A stretch of 64,000 nt of DNA from Bacteroidales bacterium (GCA_028280405.1 JANQLW010000012.1:52892-116891); one strand, 5' to 3'; numbered from the stretch's first letter, positions 32,845 to 42,491 are shown. Program-made: numbers and translations. Notes: generated from the sequence alone by a model not told the origin.

Positions 32845-33351
32845 ATGAAAATTGGAAAGCATAAGGTTGTTAGCCTTACCTACGAACTTAAACTGGATAA
32901 TAAACAAGGAGAATTAGTACAAAAAGTGGAAAAGGATCGTCCTTTTGTATACTTGTTTGGAGTGGGAGGCTTATTGCCATTATTTGAAAAAAATCTTGAA
33001 GGAAAAGTTCAAGGAGACAAGTTTGAATTTGGTTTAACTTCTGATGAAGGCTATGGGCCTGTTAGTGATGAAGCTATTGTAACTCTTGAAAAAACTATTT
33101 TTGAGGTTGATGGTAAGTTTGATGAGGAAATGGTTCAGGTTGGAAATTATATTCCTATGCAGAATGATCAGGGACAACCATTAAATGGTAAAGTCGTTGA
33201 AATTATGGAGGATGGTATTGTAATGGATTTTAACCATCCATTAGCTGGTCAAGATCTTTATTTTTCTGGGGATGTATTGGAAGTCAGGGATGCCAGTGCC
33301 GAAGAAATAGAACATGGTCATGCGCATGGCCCTAATGGACATCAACATTAA
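32845..33351 (+). CDS. slyD: FKBP-type peptidyl-prolyl cis-trans isomerase, SlyD-like
   Basis: The product is 168 aa from the ATG at 32845; the longer TTG-initiated frame from 32812 adds an unrelated 11 residues. The FKBP half has VSLTYELKLDN, FLFGVGGLLPLFEKNLEG-like residues and an inserted flap, as in SlyD (about 70-120). The C-terminus is His-rich (HGHAHGPNGHQH) and able to bind nickel or zinc. SlyD combines prolyl isomerase, chaperone and metal-handling functions in the cytoplasm. Its stop overlaps the stop of the convergent methylase gene by four bases. Confidence 0.9.
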   Translation: MKIGKHKVVSLTYELKLDNKQGELVQKVEKDRPFVYLFGVGGLLPLFEKNLEGKVQGDKFEFGLTSDEGYGPVSDEAIVTLEKTIFEVDGKFDEEMVQVGNYIPMQNDQGQPLNGKVVEIMEDGIVMDFNHPLAGQDLYFSGDVLEVRDASAEEIEHGHAHGPNGHQH

Positions 33352-34070
33352 TGGTTTTTAGATAATAAGAATACTACAGGTTTTTTATGAATTGGAGGAT
33401 TTATTTTCTTCCATTGCGATATGCTGAGTGTTTTTATATACTCAGAATCAAGTGTTAAATCACATGCAATACATAATAAAGTTTCAGCTTTACAGCTTTT
33501 TAAAAGACTTTCGAAAAGTTTTAAATTCCTATAAGGAGTTTCTATAAAGATTTGGGTCTGATTGTCGAACCAGGCCTTTTTTTCCAGATTTTTAATCCGG
33601 CGTGTTCTTTCATGCTCTTGAATTGGGAGGTAGCCGCAAAATGTAAAATGCTGGCCATTGAATCCGGAAGCAGCCAGAGATAAAAATAAGGACGAAGGGC
33701 CAATTAATGAAGTAACCTTGTAATTCTTTTTGTGAGCTTGTTGAACCACTATATTTCCAGGGTCTGCAATACAAGGCATGCCTGCCTCAGATAAAATTCC
33801 TACATCATATCCCTTTTTTATTTCGTTTAAATAATGGATGGTGTCTTGCTCTTTAGTATGCTCATTTAATGTGTGAAAGGTCACATCATCAAAATTGCCC
33901 GGATATTTTAAACTCTTTAAAAACCTTCTGGCGGATTTTATATCTTCTATGACAAATATTTTTATTGATAGAATTATTTTTTTGTTCAATTCCGGGAATA
34001 CGGAGCCATAAGAAGATTCTCCAAGTTTTGCCGGGATTAAATAAAGGGTTCCTTGTTTCGTATTATTCAT
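33348..34070 (-). CDS. RsmI-like SAM-dependent methyltransferase (tetrapyrrole methylase fold)
   Basis: The product (240 aa) has the RsmI motifs GTLYLIPAKLGE, DVGILSEAGMPCIADPG and VTSLIGPSSLFLSLAASGFNGQHFTFCGYLP. RsmI adds a 2'-O-methyl group to 16S rRNA C1402. This protein is about 45 residues shorter than the E. coli enzyme and its N-terminal segment is divergent, as in the short RsmI paralog common in Bacteroidota. It could modify another target. It overlaps the upstream dehydratase by one base and is last in a three-gene coupled chain. Confidence 0.85.
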   Translation of the reverse strand: MNNTKQGTLYLIPAKLGESSYGSVFPELNKKIILSIKIFVIEDIKSARRFLKSLKYPGNFDDVTFHTLNEHTKEQDTIHYLNEIKKGYDVGILSEAGMPCIADPGNIVVQQAHKKNYKVTSLIGPSSLFLSLAASGFNGQHFTFCGYLPIQEHERTRRIKNLEKKAWFDNQTQIFIETPYRNLKLFESLLKSCKAETLLCIACDLTLDSEYIKTLSISQWKKINPPIHKKPVVFLLSKNH

Positions 34071-35032
34071 TATAACCAGGGTAATTTTGTTAAGTCTACG
34101 TTTCCTCCCGACAAAATTACACCAATTTTTTTCCCTTTTATATCTAATTTATTTTCCAGCAATGCTGCCAGCGGAACTGCTGATGAAGGTTCAATAATAA
34201 TTTTCATTCTTTCCCAAATTAATTGCATAGCTTTAATCATACTATCTTCATTAGCAGTTACAATTTGGTTAACATATTTTAGAATAAGAGGGAATGTGAT
34301 ACTGCCTAAAGAAGTTAGCAAGCCATCGGCTATCGTATCAGGTTTTATACTGGGTACAAATTTCCCTGTATAAAATGAGCGGAATGCATCATTTGCATTT
34401 TCAGGTTCTGCTGCTATAACTTTTGTGTTGGGAGAAAAATATTTAGTTGAAAGTGCAGTTCCACTCAATAATCCTCCGCCTCCTACGGGGGCCATTATAA
34501 TATCCAGGTTATCTATATCTTCAAAAACTTCTTTAGCAGCAGTTGCTTGTCCACATATAATATTGTAATTATTATAAGAGTGGATTTCTACTGCTCCCGT
34601 TTTTTCTATGACCTTTTTTAAAGTGCTTTCTCTAGCTTCAAGTGTGGGTTCGCAAAAAGTGACTTCTCCATTGTATTGTTTAACAGCAGCAATTTTAACA
34701 GAAGGAGCATTTTTCGGCATTACAATATAAGCTTTAATACCAAGTAGGTTTGCAGCTCTGGCTAAAGCTTGTGCGTGATTCCCGGATGAATGTGTGCATA
34801 CTCCATAAGATATTTTGTCTTTGCTTAAAGATGTAATCGCATAAGTTGCTCCTCGGGATTTAAAAGCTCCGGCTTTTTGAAAGTTCTCACATTTAAAAAA
34901 TATTTCACATTCCAGTTGTGAGTTTATGATTTCAGAGGTCATTAATGGCGTTCTGTGTATCAGGCCTCTGATACGGTCGGCAGCTTTTAAAATATCTTCT
35001 TTAGTAGGAATGCTTGCAGATTCAGAGTTCAA
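34070..35032 (-). CDS. Threonine/serine dehydratase or serine racemase (PLP fold type II)
   Basis: The product (320 aa) has the PLP lysine in KAGAFKSRGA, the ASSGNHAQALA-like segment CTHSSGNHAQALARAA, the phosphate-binding glycine loop PVGGGGLLSG and the C-terminal LSGGN. It lacks the C-terminal regulatory domain of biosynthetic IlvA, so it resembles catabolic TdcB or serine racemase. It would deaminate threonine/serine or racemise serine; the sequence does not decide which. It overlaps its upstream neighbour by 11 bases and its downstream neighbour by one. Confidence 0.88.
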   Translation of the reverse strand: MNSESASIPTKEDILKAADRIRGLIHRTPLMTSEIINSQLECEIFFKCENFQKAGAFKSRGATYAITSLSKDKISYGVCTHSSGNHAQALARAANLLGIKAYIVMPKNAPSVKIAAVKQYNGEVTFCEPTLEARESTLKKVIEKTGAVEIHSYNNYNIICGQATAAKEVFEDIDNLDIIMAPVGGGGLLSGTALSTKYFSPNTKVIAAEPENANDAFRSFYTGKFVPSIKPDTIADGLLTSLGSITFPLILKYVNQIVTANEDSMIKAMQLIWERMKIIIEPSSAVPLAALLENKLDIKGKKIGVILSGGNVDLTKLPWL

Positions 35033-35501
35033 TTTTAGTTTCTTTTTTAGATTTTATCAGGTCAATAATTTTATCACATGCTTCGTTGATTAAATCGAAT
35101 ACATTTTCAAATCCACTTTCGCCACCGTAATATGGGTCTGGTACGGCTTTGTTTTTGCCGTCGATTACGCTTAATAAATATTTTACCTTCTCCATATCTT
35201 CATCGTGTCTTGAAAAATACTGAACATCTCTGTAATTTGAAGAATCCATTACATAGATAACGTCAAATCTGTCAAAATCTTCAGTAGTAAACAGACAACA
35301 TTTATTTTTGCTAATATCAATTCCATGCTTTTCAGCTTGATTTATAGCACGTGGATCAGGAGGCTCATTAATGTGATAAGACTCAAATCCTGCTGATTCT
35401 ACTTCCGCGATCAGATTTTTTTCTTTGAGTTTTTGTTTTAAAATTCCTTCGGCTAATGGTGATCTGCAAATATTCCCCAGGCAAACAAATAAAATTTTCA
35501 T
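35022..35501 (-). CDS. Low-molecular-weight protein-tyrosine phosphatase
   Basis: The product (159 aa) carries the phosphate loop VCLGNICRSP (Cys7, Arg13) and the general acid Asp in VPDPYYGGESGFENV, both in their family positions. These enzymes dephosphorylate tyrosine, in bacteria often on polysaccharide-export kinases; the likely polysaccharide enzyme in the window is 5 kb away and no kinase is adjacent. It begins the coupled chain phosphatase-dehydratase-methylase, with overlaps of 11 and 1 bases. Confidence 0.93.
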   Translation of the reverse strand: MKILFVCLGNICRSPLAEGILKQKLKEKNLIAEVESAGFESYHINEPPDPRAINQAEKHGIDISKNKCCLFTTEDFDRFDVIYVMDSSNYRDVQYFSRHDEDMEKVKYLLSVIDGKNKAVPDPYYGGESGFENVFDLINEACDKIIDLIKSKKETKIEL

Positions 35502-35607
35502 ACTTCTAGATTTAGATTAAACACCATCTAGTGAGTTGGTTTCACTATTGATCAGGTTCTATTAAAGTTATATAAAAAAGTTGAAAATTACAAGTAAAAC
35601 CTGTGCT

Positions 35608-37044
35608 TTAAATCTTAATCTTCTTGTCCAGTTCCTCTACATAAATACGGAATTGCTTGTCAGTTTCAACTAGGTTATTTATTGTTCGGCATGCATGCAA
35701 TACTGTTGCATGATCTTTATTCCCACAATGCAATCCTATCGTAGCCAAAGAGGATTTAGTGTGTTTCTTAGAGAAATACATCGCTAGTTGACGTGCTTGA
35801 ACAATTTCTCTTTTTCTTGTTTTTGAGTTGATAATATCAACAGGTAAATTAAAGTAGTCACAAACAACCTTTTGAATATAATCTATAGAGATTTCACGGG
35901 TTGTGCTTTTAACAAATTTGTCGATCATTGATCTTGCAAGATCAAGGGTAATTGCTTTTTTGTTTAAGGATGACTGAGCCATGATTGAGATCAAAGCGCC
36001 TTCCAGTTCTCTTACATTGTTAGTAATGCTGTAAGCCAGATATTCCAGTACTTCATATGGAATGTCGATGCCGTCATTATAAATTCGTTTCTGTAAAATT
36101 GCAATTCTGGTTTCCAGGTCAGGCATCTGTAAATCTGCAGCTAAACCCCATTTGAACCTTGAAAGTAACCTTGGTTCAAGGCCTTTCATTTCAACGGGTG
36201 GTTTGTCTGAAGTAATAATGATTTGTTTGCTTTTTTGATGTAAGAAATTAAAGATGCTAAAGAATACATCCTGTGTTTTTTCTTTTCCCGCTAAAAACTG
36301 AATATCATCAACGATCAAAACATCTATCATTTGATAAAAATGTACAAAGTCATTTTGATTGTTATTTCTTACAGACTCAATGTATTGTGCAATAAATTGT
36401 TCAGTTGTAACATATAAAACAGTGTGGTTTGGATAATTTTGTTTTACCTGTAGCCCAATTGCGTGGGCAAGGTGGGTTTTTCCTAAACCTACATTACTAT
36501 ATATGTATAATGGATTGAATGATGTTTTTCCCGGGTTCTCTGCAACAGCATAACCTGCAGATCTTGCTAATCTATTACAATCGCCTTCTACAAAATTATC
36601 AAATGAATAAGTGTCGACTAATTGAGATTGTACTTTTATTTTTTTTAATCCAGGAATTACAAACGGATTAGGTATATCTCTGGATTTATCTGTATTTAAA
36701 TCGATAGGCATATTAACCATCGGATTTTTAGTATCCTTTTTGTTTGATGTGGGTACCTTAATTGAGTAAGGCGTTTTTGAATTTGCTGTATTGTCCATAA
36801 TAATGCTATATTCCAATCTTCCTTCCGGGCCAAGTTCTTTGGTGATGGTTTTTTTCAAAAGACCGATATAATGTTCTTCAAGCCATTCGTAAAAAAATTG
36901 ACTTGGTACTTGAATCGTAAGTACACTGTTTTCGATCTTCAAAGGTATAATTGGCTCAAACCAGGTTTTGAAGCTTTGGTAATGTATATTGTCTTTGATT
37001 ATTTTCAGACAACTATCCCATACTTCAACATGATTCTTTTTCAT
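35608..37044 (-). CDS. dnaA: Chromosomal replication initiator protein DnaA
   Basis: The product is about 478 aa, starting from the second of two close ATG codons (37050 and 37044). Domain I (EVWDSCLKIIKDNIHYQSFKTWFEPI) is followed by a short linker and the AAA+ domain, with Walker A GLGKTHLAHA, Walker B VLIVDDIQFLAGKE and sensor motifs. Domain IV contains the DnaA signature CGNKDHATVLHACRTI. DnaA binds oriC and opens it for replication. The 250 bases upstream (37051-37303) are AT-rich but contain no TTATCCACA-like boxes that I could find, so oriC is not evident here. Confidence 0.97.
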   Translation of the reverse strand: MKKNHVEVWDSCLKIIKDNIHYQSFKTWFEPIIPLKIENSVLTIQVPSQFFYEWLEEHYIGLLKKTITKELGPEGRLEYSIIMDNTANSKTPYSIKVPTSNKKDTKNPMVNMPIDLNTDKSRDIPNPFVIPGLKKIKVQSQLVDTYSFDNFVEGDCNRLARSAGYAVAENPGKTSFNPLYIYSNVGLGKTHLAHAIGLQVKQNYPNHTVLYVTTEQFIAQYIESVRNNNQNDFVHFYQMIDVLIVDDIQFLAGKEKTQDVFFSIFNFLHQKSKQIIITSDKPPVEMKGLEPRLLSRFKWGLAADLQMPDLETRIAILQKRIYNDGIDIPYEVLEYLAYSITNNVRELEGALISIMAQSSLNKKAITLDLARSMIDKFVKSTTREISIDYIQKVVCDYFNLPVDIINSKTRKREIVQARQLAMYFSKKHTKSSLATIGLHCGNKDHATVLHACRTINNLVETDKQFRIYVEELDKKIKI

Positions 37045-37303
37045 TAGCATTAATTAGTTAAAGCTTTGTGTTAAATTATAATATGTTTTAAAAATTCCAG
37101 TCTTGCAGCTAGGCTGAAGTGAAAAAAATGAGTAGTTATTGAATTTCACCTATTTGGGAAACCATACATTTAATTAACAAATATGTGATTAAAAAAGTTT
37201 AAAAAAAAACATATTTTGACTTGATTTTTATCTTTTTTTGTTGTATATGAGAAAGTAAGCTTGTAAACTGTGATATCTTCTGTAATGCTTAATATTTAAG
37301 AGA

Positions 37304-37918
37304 TTATTCAGTTCTGATATAGCTTATTTGTAATCCGTATATTTTAGAAAATTTTTTATATAAAATATTCGCATCATTTTTTCTAATTGAGAATTTTAAA
37401 CTGCATTCCAGTTCAAAGTTTTGTTGCATAGGAGATAAGCCATGATCTTTCAAAATTTTCATGACCTCATTCATGTGGGGGTACTGAAAACAAACCTCAT
37501 AAATTTCATTTACGGTTTTTGAAATTATATTGGCCGAATTTAAGGCATCTTGTGTAGCTGATTTGTATGCATTAATTAAACCACTAACTCCTAATTTAGT
37601 TCCTCCAAAATATCTTATTACAACAATTAAAATATTTGTAAGATCGAATGATTGTATTTGTCCAAAAATTGGTCGCCCTGCAGTGCCTGATGGTTCTCCA
37701 TCATCATTAATTCTATATGCCGATTTATCAAAGCCTAACTGGTAAGCATAACAATGATGTCTTGCATCATAAAACTCCTTACGTAGTAAAGCCAGCTTTT
37801 CTTTAACTTCATCTTCTGTTTGAACAGGGTAAGCCCTGGCAATGAATTTACTGCCTCTGTCTTTAAACAGTCCGTCAGAAGGAATAGTGATGGTTTTATA
37901 TGAATCGTCGAAAAGCAT
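37304..37918 (-). CDS. yigZ: YigZ/IMPACT-family protein
   Basis: The product (204 aa) has the IMPACT N-terminal domain with GSKFIARAYPV, ARHHCYAYQLG, the family signature INDDGEPSGTAGRPIFGQI and VVIRYFGGTKLGVSGLINAYKSA, then a ferredoxin-like C-terminal domain. Members may act in ribosome-associated translational control; the bacterial function is unsettled. Soluble and probably monocistronic, it lies upstream of dnaA in the same orientation with a 250-base gap. Confidence 0.92.
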   Translation of the reverse strand: MLFDDSYKTITIPSDGLFKDRGSKFIARAYPVQTEDEVKEKLALLRKEFYDARHHCYAYQLGFDKSAYRINDDGEPSGTAGRPIFGQIQSFDLTNILIVVIRYFGGTKLGVSGLINAYKSATQDALNSANIISKTVNEIYEVCFQYPHMNEVMKILKDHGLSPMQQNFELECSLKFSIRKNDANILYKKFSKIYGLQISYIRTE

Positions 37919-37965
37919 TTAAAAATAATATTTGCAAGCAAATGTAAGAAATAGATTCCTTCAAA

Positions 37966-38820
37966 TTAAGCAAAAGCGATCATTAAAATTGCCATAATGG
38001 CTAAAAAAATTCCTAACCAGTTTATTAAGGATAGCTTTTCTTTGAAAAAAATAAAACCAGCTAATGCTGAAGTAGCAACAATACCTACATTTTGAACAGG
38101 AAAAACAACATTGCTTTGATAAAGACTCATTGCGATAAGCATAAAGTAAGTGGTACTATAATTTAGTAAGCCCAAAACAATCCCTCCTATAAGGTTTCTC
38201 AACGCTATACGCTTTCTGTTAAGTATGTACCTCCCTATTGAAATAAAGACGCCACAAACAAATGCTGTCAGGAAAATAAAAGTCAGGAATTCGTTATAAT
38301 CTCCATTAATATGATGATACTCTATATATTTTAAGAGTGTATCTATAATTCCATTACCTAAAAATATCAATAAAGGAAGGAAGATTAGTGCCAGGTTGAG
38401 TTTGCTTTTTTCTTTTTTATAAAAAATTAATATAAAGGCTACGAGCGTCGCAATAACTCCTAAAATCTTATAAATATTTAATGATTCTGAATACAACAAT
38501 ATTCCGGCAATTACAGGAATAATTACGGATACTTTGCTGAATACAGCCGTAATTGCGACCCCTGCCTTTTGGGAAGATAATGCAAATAATACGAAAGTAA
38601 GGATGAATATAAATCCGATAAGTAATGCAAATGGGAACCAGCTATTCGTAGTGATTGTGCTTATTTGAATATTGGCCCCACAAATTAATAATCCAAAAAC
38701 AGATGCAACAGCATAATTAATCGTGATTGCCTGGAAATTATCTATATTATATTTCTTAAATAACTTAAAAGTTATAAATATTGAAGAGGAAATCAGGATG
38801 ACTAAAGCTATATAAATCAT
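37966..38820 (-). CDS. EamA/DMT-superfamily membrane transporter
   Basis: The product (284 aa) is almost entirely hydrophobic, with about ten transmembrane helices in two repeats of five. Examples are IYIALVILISSSIFITF, FPFALLIGFIFILTFVLFALS, IIPVIAGILLYSESLNIYKILGVIATLVAFILIF and the C-terminal LSLINWLGIFLAIMAILMIAFA. The SESLNIYKILGV and KEKLSLINWLGI segments are the paired EamA helix 4-5 signatures. These proteins export small metabolites or amino acids; the substrate cannot be told. A 48-base gap separates it from the YigZ gene. Confidence 0.88.
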   Translation of the reverse strand: MIYIALVILISSSIFITFKLFKKYNIDNFQAITINYAVASVFGLLICGANIQISTITTNSWFPFALLIGFIFILTFVLFALSSQKAGVAITAVFSKVSVIIPVIAGILLYSESLNIYKILGVIATLVAFILIFYKKEKSKLNLALIFLPLLIFLGNGIIDTLLKYIEYHHINGDYNEFLTFIFLTAFVCGVFISIGRYILNRKRIALRNLIGGIVLGLLNYSTTYFMLIAMSLYQSNVVFPVQNVGIVATSALAGFIFFKEKLSLINWLGIFLAIMAILMIAFA

Positions 38821-38932
38821 AGATGTTCAAAATATGGTTCTGTAAATTTAAAAAGAATTTGAGTTGTTTAAATTTATTTCTCCCGGATCAACTGATTCAT
38901 TTAAACTAGTATTTTTGCAAAAAGTTTGAAAT

Positions 38933-39808
38933 ATGAAAGTGCCCACAAATAAATTAACTGATATTATAAAGCATTACAGGGATAAGCTGATATTTGCCGA
39001 GTACGAAGAGAAAGAAGCTGATTCTTTGTTATGGATTTTAATTCAGCATTATTTGGGATATTCCAAAATTGACCTGGTTAAAGAACCTGATATTAGATTG
39101 AGCGAATCAGAACTTTTGAAAGTGCATTTTGGAGTAAAAGATCTAATTCATAAAAAACCTGTACAATATATTACCGGAACCACGCAGTTTTGCGACCTGG
39201 AGTTGGAAGTAGGTGAGGGGGTATTGATTCCACGTCCTGAAACGGAAGAATTGATCTTTTTAATTAATAAAGATCTTAAGTTAAATAGAAAGTTAAAAAG
39301 TATTTTAGATATTGGAACCGGTAGTGGATGTATCTCTGTTTCTTTAAAAAAGAATAACCCTCAAATAGATATTTATGCCATAGATGTTTCGGAAGCTGCC
39401 CTAAAAATTGCTCAAAAGAACTCAGTAAAATATAAACTTGATATTAATTTTTACAAGATTAATGTTTTATCAAAAAAGGACAAAGGCCTTATCCCTAAGG
39501 TTGACATAATCGTTAGCAATCCTCCTTATGTCAGAAGTTCTGAAAAAGTGATGATGGATCGTAATGTTATAAACTACGAACCGGAACTGGCTTTATTTGT
39601 TACTGATGATGATCCATTGATTTTTTATAGAGTAATCGCAGAAATAGGTTTACAGAAACTAAATCGTCCGGGAAAGATCTATTTTGAAATTAATGAGGCA
39701 TTTGGTGAAGATATGATTGGAATGATGAAAGCGATGGATTACCAGCAGATTGAGGTAAAAAAAGATTTCAAAGGGAAAGATCGTTTCTTAACTGCAAGTT
39801 TAGCGTAA
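38933..39808 (+). CDS. prmC: Peptide chain release factor N5-glutamine methyltransferase
   Basis: The product (291 aa) has a helical N-terminal substrate domain and a SAM domain with ILDIGTGSGCISVSL, the acidic AIDVSEAALKIA and the catalytic SNPPYV motif; VQYITGTTQFCDLELEVGEGVLIPRPETEEL is near-identical to PrmC consensus. It methylates the GGQ glutamine of release factors, using SAM, and so aids translation termination. Its 3' end overlaps that of the convergent Moco-carrier-like gene by nine bases. Confidence 0.95.
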   Translation: MKVPTNKLTDIIKHYRDKLIFAEYEEKEADSLLWILIQHYLGYSKIDLVKEPDIRLSESELLKVHFGVKDLIHKKPVQYITGTTQFCDLELEVGEGVLIPRPETEELIFLINKDLKLNRKLKSILDIGTGSGCISVSLKKNNPQIDIYAIDVSEAALKIAQKNSVKYKLDINFYKINVLSKKDKGLIPKVDIIVSNPPYVRSSEKVMMDRNVINYEPELALFVTDDDPLIFYRVIAEIGLQKLNRPGKIYFEINEAFGEDMIGMMKAMDYQQIEVKKDFKGKDRFLTASLA

Positions 39809-40267
39809 TAATATATCTGTTAATATCTTATAAGATTTTTGATATATACCGGGATCATTGCTTTCTCTTGGACCGGCAATGTTTAAAGTTTCAATATTGT
39901 TTAATGCCAGCCAGTGTTGAAATTCTGTTCCGGAATATCCTTTATTGACTTCTATAATAAAATATGGCTTTTCGAATTGTGAACAAAAAGCTAAAGTTTG
40001 CCGGGTTCCTTTATCAATTTTTTGATAGATAATTAAAGTGCCGGCAGCATTTTCTACATTAAGTTTGGTTCGAACCTGAGGATCTTTACTATCAGTTTCT
40101 GTAAGATTATATTTGGGGGCAATTATTCCATCCTCAGCCCATCTTCCATTTGGGCAATAACCAGAATGGGGAATATTGTGCTTTATAGAAAAGTCAAGGG
40201 CAGAACGGTCAACTCCGCTTTGCCCTCCACTTATTATGTGCTTAATTTTTCTTGTTTTCTTCATCAA
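39800..40267 (-). CDS. Molybdenum-cofactor carrier-like protein (Rossmann-like LOG/YspA superfamily)
   Basis: The product (155 aa) has HIISGGQSGVDRSALDFSI at the N-terminus, followed by GYCPNGRWAEDGIIAPKYNL and the RQTLAFC segment. This is the signature of the putative molybdenum carrier family, a single Rossmann-like domain that binds Moco or a nucleotide. Start Met1 or Met2 is possible. Its first 26 bases overlap the end of the phosphate transporter gene in another frame, so the two are translated together. No molybdoenzyme gene is in the window, so the cofactor role is by family only. Confidence 0.85.
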   Translation of the reverse strand: MMKKTRKIKHIISGGQSGVDRSALDFSIKHNIPHSGYCPNGRWAEDGIIAPKYNLTETDSKDPQVRTKLNVENAAGTLIIYQKIDKGTRQTLAFCSQFEKPYFIIEVNKGYSGTEFQHWLALNNIETLNIAGPRESNDPGIYQKSYKILTDILLR

Positions 40268-42491
40268 ACACTGCGAAATCTCTTTGTGACTTCAATAAAT
40301 TTACTGAATTTAAAATGAGGTTTTTGGATTCATTCATTATGGTTAGGTATAATAAACTATTTTTCGTTCCAACTTCCACATGTTTAATTCGTTTGATTTG
40401 TTTTTTCTTAATTATTTTAAGCAGGTCAAGTATTTGCTGTTGTTTGCTAATTAGTTCTTCTATGCTTGTAAAATCACTATTTGAAATAGCATCATTAATT
40501 CCATTTAATAGATCATGAACAGATAATTGGAGTTCCTTTAACTCTTCAACCTGAATCTCTATCAATCCTTTATGATTATTGTCGACATGAACATAACACG
40601 GGTTGGCAAGGAATGAAATATTGTGAGCTGTTTCTCTTAAGTAATCAATTACCTGAACATAAAAATGGCCTGTTTCAATTGAATCTTCCTGAAGCTTACC
40701 AATTGTATCTCCAAGTTTATCTTTCATTTTCTTGGCATCCTTGTTTAACTCATGAATATTTTTATTTACTTTCTTAAGTTGTTTTAAGTTTTCACTAGTG
40801 ATTCCTTCAATGATTTCTTTATAATAAATATTTAATTTAGAAATAAATGAAGTTACTTTGACATTACATTTATGCAGAATATTCGATTCGTCAACATCCG
40901 TTAAATCTTCTGTTGAATCTACTTTTTCATCTTCACGTTTTTTATGAATAGTATGTGTTCTTCTAATAACAAGTAAAGCAATAATGGCCATAATTCCAAT
41001 TGCAATAAAACCTCCCCAATAGAATAGCATTGCCAATAAGAAAGCTACTGTAAATGCAGAGAAGGCTGTAAAGAACCATCCGCCAATTACACTTAATACA
41101 CCGGTAATCCTGTAAACGGCACTTTCTCTTCCCCATGCTTTATCAGATAATGAGGTACCCATTGCTACCATAAAAGTAACATAAGTTGTTGAAAGAGGAA
41201 GTTTCAAAGATGTTGCAAATGCAATGAGAATACTGGCAACGGTTAAGTTTACAGAGGCTCTGATCATATCAAAAGCTGGTGCATCCGGTGATTTGTCAAC
41301 TTTTATATCCGATTTGTCAAATTGTTTTGCAATTCCGTTTTTGACATTTTGTGGTACAATAAATCCTAAAGCTTTTCCAAAATTTAATGAACCTCTTACT
41401 AATGACCTTGATACCATTGAAGAGCCAAATCTTTCACTTCCTTCATCCTGACGGCTTAAGTTAATTTCGGTTTTAATAACAGTTCTGGCTTTTTTATTTA
41501 ACCATAGCGTTAAAACCATTACAAATCCTGCAATGAACAAATACAATGTCGGTGTGCTGACTTTTCCTTGTAAAGAAGTCATCAGGAATAAATTAGGATC
41601 TGCACCCGGATTAGCCTGAAATGCTTTAAAAGATTCCAAACCTGCTAAAGGTACACCGATAAAGTTTACAAGGTCGTTTCCTGCAAAAGCCATTGCAAGA
41701 GCAAAAGTACCTATAATTACAATTAATTTAAGGATATTGATTTTTACAAGCCAATTCAGGATTTGTAAAATAAAAGTCCATACAACAAAACTTCCAATAA
41801 TTATTATGATTGAGTTGTCTTTAATAAAGTTCTTCGTGTCTGAAGTCATGAAAGAAGCCCCTTTTGCACCTTTAATTAAAATGAAGTAAGTAATAGCAGT
41901 AATGGCTATCCCACCCCAGATTGCTCCAAAATATTTTAATCTCTTTTCATATTTGAATGAAAAGAGAATACGTGTTATGTATTGAACGATAGCACCGACG
42001 GTGAATGCGACAACCACCGAAAGCAGGATCCCTGAAATGATTGCCAAAGCTTTCGCCGAATTAATAAATTCACCTAGTTCCCTTCCATCATTTGATCCGG
42101 CTATTTTTAAAATAGCAATTGCAACAGCTGCTCCCAGTAATTCAAATACAATAGAAACTGTAGTGGATGTTGGTAGGCCAAAAGTGTTAAACATATCTAA
42201 TAATATCACATCAGTGATCATTACGGCCAAAAAGATGAATAAAATTTCAGAGAAGAAAAATTCTTGCGGATGGAAAATCCCTTTTCTTGCAACTTCCATC
42301 ATTCCACTTGAAAAAGTGGCTCCTACTAAAATACCTAAAGCAGCTACAATCATGATAACACGAAATGGGGCTGCTTTGGATCCAATGGCTGAGTTTAAGA
42401 AGTTAACTGCATCATTGCTAACTCCTACAATCAGGTCAGAGATTGCTAATAGAAACAATAATCCGACCAACGCAATGTAAATTGAGTCCAT
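40242..42491 (-). CDS. PiT-family inorganic phosphate transporter with C-terminal PhoU-like domain
   Basis: The product (749 aa) starts with the PiT signature ISDLIVGVSNDAVNFLNSAIGSKA. Many transmembrane helices follow, with the second-half repeat AFAGNDLVNFIGVPLAGLESF. A cytoplasmic C-terminal helical region of about 200 residues (TSFISKLNIYYKEIIEGITSENLKQLKKV... through ESKNLILNSVNLLKS) resembles PhoU-type bundles. It imports phosphate, or metal-phosphate, with a cation. The fused PhoU-like part suggests built-in regulation. The stop overlaps the next gene by 26 bases. Confidence 0.93.
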   Translation of the reverse strand: MDSIYIALVGLLFLLAISDLIVGVSNDAVNFLNSAIGSKAAPFRVIMIVAALGILVGATFSSGMMEVARKGIFHPQEFFFSEILFIFLAVMITDVILLDMFNTFGLPTSTTVSIVFELLGAAVAIAILKIAGSNDGRELGEFINSAKALAIISGILLSVVVAFTVGAIVQYITRILFSFKYEKRLKYFGAIWGGIAITAITYFILIKGAKGASFMTSDTKNFIKDNSIIIIIGSFVVWTFILQILNWLVKINILKLIVIIGTFALAMAFAGNDLVNFIGVPLAGLESFKAFQANPGADPNLFLMTSLQGKVSTPTLYLFIAGFVMVLTLWLNKKARTVIKTEINLSRQDEGSERFGSSMVSRSLVRGSLNFGKALGFIVPQNVKNGIAKQFDKSDIKVDKSPDAPAFDMIRASVNLTVASILIAFATSLKLPLSTTYVTFMVAMGTSLSDKAWGRESAVYRITGVLSVIGGWFFTAFSAFTVAFLLAMLFYWGGFIAIGIMAIIALLVIRRTHTIHKKREDEKVDSTEDLTDVDESNILHKCNVKVTSFISKLNIYYKEIIEGITSENLKQLKKVNKNIHELNKDAKKMKDKLGDTIGKLQEDSIETGHFYVQVIDYLRETAHNISFLANPCYVHVDNNHKGLIEIQVEELKELQLSVHDLLNGINDAISNSDFTSIEELISKQQQILDLLKIIKKKQIKRIKHVEVGTKNSLLYLTIMNESKNLILNSVNLLKSQRDFAVFDEENKKN

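Noticed and set aside
33348..34070. RsmI-like gene as truncated
   Set aside because: The short form with intact SAM and substrate motifs is a known paralog type in this phylum, and the start overlaps the previous gene's stop as expected for coupling.
37051..37303. AT-rich 250-base gap upstream of dnaA as the replication origin
   Set aside because: No TTATCCACA-like DnaA boxes were found on either strand by eye, and origins are often not beside dnaA in this phylum. GC-skew analysis of the whole chromosome would be decisive.
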